Assembly: GCF_015207665.1 (NCBI RefSeq)
Contig: NZ_JADEWL010000013.1
Span: 29,446-93,445 of the forward strand
DNA: 64,000 nt
Direction of reading: 5' to 3'
From: Plectonema cf. radiosum LEGE 06105
GTDB lineage: Bacteria; Cyanobacteriota; Cyanobacteriia; Cyanobacteriales; Nostocaceae
Translations under genes and position numbers: made by a program
Notes under the pieces: generated by a model
Seen by the model: only the letters and a program-made list of their open reading frames with translations
What the model was told of the DNA's origin: nothing
The model's database searches: none
Part shown: piece by piece, positions 60,254 to 64,000 of the stretch
Layout: each line of letters starts with the position of its first letter
Position numbering within the stretch: the first letter of the stretch is position 1

Positions 60254-63200
60254 ATGTCATCAGAAGCGCGATCGCAACAAACAACCGAAACCGCAAAACG
60301 TTTGAGTGAACAGAAGTTAGCTTCAGCATTCCGTTTGAGTCCCGACCCGATTTTCCTCAGTATATTTTCTGAGATGACTTATATAGAAGTTAACGACAGT
60401 TTTTGTAAATTTTTTGGTTATACGCGAGAACAGGTAATTGGATGTAAGGGAAAAGAGTTAGAAATTTGGCAGGATTCAGAGCAATGCAATGATTTAGTGC
60501 AGCTTATAGCTGAACAAGGGACAATTCGCAACCAAGAAGTAGATTTTCGTGCTGCCGGGGGAGAAGTGAAAACAATGTTGTTGAGTGCGGAGTTAATAGA
60601 AATCAACGCACAGCAATATGTTTTAGCTACAGCTAGAGATATCACCGAGCGCAAACAAGCGCAGTTGGAAACTCGTTTATTGTTGGAAGCAACCCAAGCT
60701 ATTAGTAAAGCAATTGATATCGATAGCGCTTTGAGTTTTATTCTCCGGTTAATTTGCCAACATATAAACTGGGATTTTGGGGAAGCGTGGATTCCTAGTA
60801 GCGATGGTAGGGTGTTGGAATACTGTTTGGGTTGGTATGGTTCGCAAGATAGTTTAGCAGAGTTTAGCCACCATAGCGAAACCATGAGGTTTAGTCAAGG
60901 ATTGGGATTACCGGGATTGGTGTGGGCAAGCAAAGAATCCCAATGGTTAGAAGACATTTCCCAAGTTTCCCAGACAAAGTTTATGCGTAGAGAAATAGGT
61001 TTGCAAGTAGGCTTAAAAAGCTGTTTTGGGATACCGATTTTGAATGGGGGTGAAGTGCTGGCTGTTTTGATGTTTTTTAAAAGCTGTACTAAAAGTCGGG
61101 ATAAACATTTATTGGAATTAGTCAGCGCTGTAGCAGCACAATTGGGGGGGTTAATTAAACGTAAACAAGCCCAAACTGCTCATAGATACAGTGAAGAAAG
61201 ATTGCAATTAGCTTTAAAAGCCAGCGATTTAGGTTTATGGGATTGGAATATTCGCGATTCTAAAGTTTACCGCGATTCGCGTTGGAAGAAAATGCTCGGT
61301 TATGAAGATTGGGAAATTGGTGAAGATGCTTTAAATTTACGACGATTGATACATCCGGAAGATTGGGAATTTATCCAGCAAGAGTTAAAAGCATATTTAC
61401 AGGGAAAAATTCCGATTTATCAAGTAGAATTTCGGATGCTTTGTAAAAATCAAGAATGGAAATGGATTGAGTCTCGCGGACAAATCTTTGAGCGCGATTC
61501 TGCTGGGAGACCGTTACGAATGACAGGTACTCATAAGGATATCACAGAACGTAAACAAGCAGAAGTTGTTTTACAAGAAAGTGAAAGACGTTTTCGGGCG
61601 ATTTTTAACTCTAGTTTTGGATTTACGGCACTATTACAACCCAATGGTAAAATTATCTCACTCAATCAAACAGCCCTTGATTTATTTGGTTTAGTAGAAA
61701 GGGAAGTTGTAGGTTTACCATTTTGGCACTGTTTAGGAAGACAAATTTGCTGTTGTCAAAATAATCTACAAGCAATAATTCAACGAGGCGCAAATGGTGA
61801 ATTTATTCGCGATGAAGTAGATGTTATCGACAATCATGGCAATATAGTGACAATTGATTGTTCTCTCAAACCAATATTTGATGACAATAATCGGGTAGTA
61901 TTGTTAATTGTTGAAGGACGTGATATCACTCAGCGTAAAATCTTAGAAAAAGAAGTAGCTTTACGGGAAGCTCGATTAAATGCTTTTTTTAGTAGCGCTC
62001 CCGTAGGATTGAATATTGTAGATAGACAATTAAGATATATTCAAATCAACGAATTACTTGCTGAAATTAACGGTATATCCGTAGAAGAACATCTTGGTAA
62101 AACCATTCAAGAAATTCTACCAACTATAGCTCCTAGGATAGAACTACTTTACCAGCAAGTTTTAGCAACCAATCAATCAATTCTCAATATTGAAATCAGC
62201 GGTGCTTTCATCAGGCAACCTGCGGAGAAGCGTGACTTTCTATTTTCTTGTTTTCCCATCCCTGGAGAAGATAATATCCCCACAGGAGTAGGAACCGTAT
62301 TAATCGAAATAACTGCTCTCAAACGCGCCGAAACAGCTTTGCGGGAACGAGAAGAAGCATTTCGCGCTATCTTTGAAAATGCCGCAGTCGGAATTGCTCA
62401 AGTTTCTCTCGATGATAGATTTATCAAAGTTAATCAGCAGTTTTGTGAGATTGTCGGCTATTCCAAATCCCAGCTTCTACAACTTAACTGCACCGAAATT
62501 ACTCACCCCGATTCCCTTGCAGAATGTGTCGATTATTGCAACCAATTAGCGCAAAATCAAATCGATGTATTTTCCATGGAAAAAGCCTTTATCCGCAAAA
62601 ATGGTGAGGTGATTTGGACAAATTTAACAGCATCGGTAGTACGTGAAACCTCTGGAGAAATCAAATACTTTATTGGCGTAATTGAAGACATCAGTAAGCG
62701 TAAAAATGCTGAAAAACAAATGCGTTTAGCAACTGAACGATTGCAATATTTACTGGCTTCCTCCCCAGCTGTAATTTTCAGCTGTTTACCTTCAGGCAGC
62801 TTCGACAACACATTTATTAGTCAAAACGTTTCGGAAATAGCGGGTTATCAAGCACAACAATTTTTATCGGAATCCGGTTTCTGGATGCGTCACGTACATC
62901 CAGAAGATTTACCCAAACTGCAAAAACAACTATCTCAAGCCTTGAATCAAGAATACTTCACTTGTGAATATCGCTTTTTACACAGTGATGGTACTTATCA
63001 TTGGTTTAGCGAACAAACACGATTAATTCGCGATCAAAAAGGCTACCCTTTAGAATATGTAGGCTATTGGATAGATATCAACGAAGCCAAACAAACCGAG
63101 TTAAAACTACAACTTAGCCAGCGACGATATCAAAACCTAGCAGAAGCTTGTCCAGTTGCCATTGTCAATACCGATGCTGATGGATTGTGTATTTATTTTA

Positions 63201-64000
63201 ATCAACATTGGACTGAAATTAGCGGACTTTCCATCGAAGAATCTTTAGGGGATGGTTGGATGAAAGTACTACATCCCGATGACCGCGAAACAGTTGTAAA
63301 ATTATGGAGAGAAGCGGTAAAAACAAAAACATCCTTTGTTAAGGACTGTCGTTGCCTTCGTCCTGATGGTAAAGTTGTCTGGGTTATGGGTAAAGCATTG
63401 CCGGAAATTGACGAAAACGGTGAATTCAAAGGTTATATTGCCACCATCACCGATATTACCGACATCAAACTTGCTCAACAAGCTCTACAACAAGCCGTCA
63501 TTGCCGCAGATGCAGCCAACCGAGCCAAAAGCGAATTTTTAGCCAACATGAGCCACGAATTGCGAACTCCTCTCAACGCAATTTTAGGCTTTAGCCAATT
63601 AATGTCACAAGATAAAACTATTACAGAAGAACATCAAAATTCCTTAGCAATTATTAACCGTGCAGGAGAACATTTACTCAGCTTAATCAACGATATTCTC
63701 GAAATGTCCAAAATCGAAGCCGGTAGAATATCATTAAATATTATCGACTTCGATTTACATATCTTCTTAGATAACCTCCAAGAAATGTTACGTTTCCGCG
63801 CTTCAGGAAAAGGTTTACAACTCATATTTGAAAAGGCAGCAGACATTCCCCATTATATTCAAGGTGACGTTAGTAAACTGCGTCAAGTTCTGATCAATCT
63901 CTTAGGAAACGCCATTAAATTTACTAAAAAAGGTAGCGTTAAGTTAAGTGTAAAGATGGGGAGACAAGGGCATGGGGAGACAAGGGGATGGGGAGACAAG
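60254..64000 (+). CDS. Giant multi-PAS sensor histidine kinase (3' end outside window)
   Basis: 1,249 codons up to the edge with no stop. No membrane helix is seen; the protein is a soluble sensor. Order: PAS (about 25-135), GAF (140-300), six further PAS domains (about 312-435, 442-560, 572-690, 698-820, 828-948 and 956-1078, several followed by DITERK or DITQRK type linkers), HisKA with SHELRTP (His about 1101), and the start of the HATPase domain (N box about 1205, LINLLGNAIKFT). The last 16 codons visible are a 16-bp tandem repeat. Start ATG 60254 is chosen because the ATG at 60250 is in another frame. Signal unknown; several cofactors or ligands are likely. Confidence 0.92.
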   Translation, partial: MSSEARSQQTTETAKRLSEQKLASAFRLSPDPIFLSIFSEMTYIEVNDSFCKFFGYTREQVIGCKGKELEIWQDSEQCNDLVQLIAEQGTIRNQEVDFRAAGGEVKTMLLSAELIEINAQQYVLATARDITERKQAQLETRLLLEATQAISKAIDIDSALSFILRLICQHINWDFGEAWIPSSDGRVLEYCLGWYGSQDSLAEFSHHSETMRFSQGLGLPGLVWASKESQWLEDISQVSQTKFMRREIGLQVGLKSCFGIPILNGGEVLAVLMFFKSCTKSRDKHLLELVSAVAAQLGGLIKRKQAQTAHRYSEERLQLALKASDLGLWDWNIRDSKVYRDSRWKKMLGYEDWEIGEDALNLRRLIHPEDWEFIQQELKAYLQGKIPIYQVEFRMLCKNQEWKWIESRGQIFERDSAGRPLRMTGTHKDITERKQAEVVLQESERRFRAIFNSSFGFTALLQPNGKIISLNQTALDLFGLVEREVVGLPFWHCLGRQICCCQNNLQAIIQRGANGEFIRDEVDVIDNHGNIVTIDCSLKPIFDDNNRVVLLIVEGRDITQRKILEKEVALREARLNAFFSSAPVGLNIVDRQLRYIQINELLAEINGISVEEHLGKTIQEILPTIAPRIELLYQQVLATNQSILNIEISGAFIRQPAEKRDFLFSCFPIPGEDNIPTGVGTVLIEITALKRAETALREREEAFRAIFENAAVGIAQVSLDDRFIKVNQQFCEIVGYSKSQLLQLNCTEITHPDSLAECVDYCNQLAQNQIDVFSMEKAFIRKNGEVIWTNLTASVVRETSGEIKYFIGVIEDISKRKNAEKQMRLATERLQYLLASSPAVIFSCLPSGSFDNTFISQNVSEIAGYQAQQFLSESGFWMRHVHPEDLPKLQKQLSQALNQEYFTCEYRFLHSDGTYHWFSEQTRLIRDQKGYPLEYVGYWIDINEAKQTELKLQLSQRRYQNLAEACPVAIVNTDADGLCIYFNQHWTEISGLSIEESLGDGWMKVLHPDDRETVVKLWREAVKTKTSFVKDCRCLRPDGKVVWVMGKALPEIDENGEFKGYIATITDITDIKLAQQALQQAVIAADAANRAKSEFLANMSHELRTPLNAILGFSQLMSQDKTITEEHQNSLAIINRAGEHLLSLINDILEMSKIEAGRISLNIIDFDLHIFLDNLQEMLRFRASGKGLQLIFEKAADIPHYIQGDVSKLRQVLINLLGNAIKFTKKGSVKLSVKMGRQGHGETRGWGDK
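63955..64000 (+). repeat. 16-bp tandem repeat inside the kinase ATPase domain
   Basis: ATGGGGAGACAAGGG plus C or G, repeated; two full copies and most of a third (ATGGGGAGACAAG) before the edge. Three copies are 48 bases, which keeps the frame. The repeat encodes MGRQGHGETRGWGDK. Confidence 0.9.

Noticed and set aside
1..64000. tRNA and rRNA genes
   Set aside because: No T-arm-like GGTTCRANNCC context with a matching acceptor stem and no rRNA-like segment was noticed in the intergenic regions; a covariance search would be decisive.

Overview
The window is chromosomal DNA of a filamentous, probably heterocyst-forming cyanobacterium. The evidence is: scattered HIP1 octamers (GCGATCGC, for example at 547 and 767), a ccmK3-ccmK4 carboxysome pair, the light-repressed ribosome factor LrtA, LL-diaminopimelate aminotransferase, a group-2 sigma factor, a HetZ-related regulator, and many short tandem repeats of the kind known from Nostoc, Calothrix and Rivularia. 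The DNA is AT-rich. I see no tRNA, rRNA, CRISPR array or prophage.

Layout. 1-5.2 kb: a leftward partial gene with a membrane hairpin and a PD-(D/E)XK-like nuclease domain, a hybrid histidine kinase, an S4 RNA-binding protein and two small membrane proteins. 5.3-10.7 kb: an IS607-type element (tnpA+tnpB), lrtA, lipB, then a solo tnpB element with a rearranged catalytic site. 10.7-14.4 kb: housekeeping and hypothetical genes (GFA enzyme, DUF3386, metallophosphoesterase, SAM-hydrolysing DUF62 protein). 14.9-31.2 kb: a polysaccharide locus. A GT4 gene on the plus strand is followed by a 15-kb minus-strand run: a Cys-rich hypothetical protein, Wzz-, Wzy- and Wzx-like proteins, three GT2 enzymes, a GT14-like enzyme, a STAS protein, a GH74-like secreted beta-propeller, a WecG/TagA enzyme, an initiating sugar-phosphate transferase and a hexapeptide acyltransferase. 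It looks like a complete Wzx/Wzy export system with its own candidate glycanase. 31.2-36.3 kb: a long non-coding stretch, aspS, a coiled-coil protein and htpX. 36.9-41.6 kb: an accessory islet with small unknown genes, a methyltransferase, a DUF6887/DUF6888 pair, a DUF433 antitoxin with a truncated DUF5615 toxin, and a third tnpB element immediately beside the truncated toxin. 41.7-50.2 kb: dapL, ccmK3-ccmK4, the HetZ-related gene, a PilB-like protein without its ATPase core, a Crp-type regulator and an M61 peptidase. 50.4-64 kb: a HAD phosphatase, a decayed stretch, Dps, a glycine-zipper/ChaB stress protein, a sigma factor, TspO, MscS and DUF2254 membrane proteins, an alpha/beta-hydrolase-fold protein without its catalytic Ser and His, an NrdG-like radical SAM protein, and a giant seven-PAS histidine kinase that runs off the right edge.

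Points of greatest interest: three unrelated TnpB elements, two with a small divergent ORF facing tnpB across a short inverted repeat; structured RNA overlapping tnpB 3' ends (candidate guide RNAs); the GH74-like enzyme and STAS protein inside the export cluster; the apparently inactive hydrolase; a 16-bp tandem repeat inside a kinase ATP-binding domain; and at least four families of dispersed repeats, some of which supply the last codons and stops of genes.
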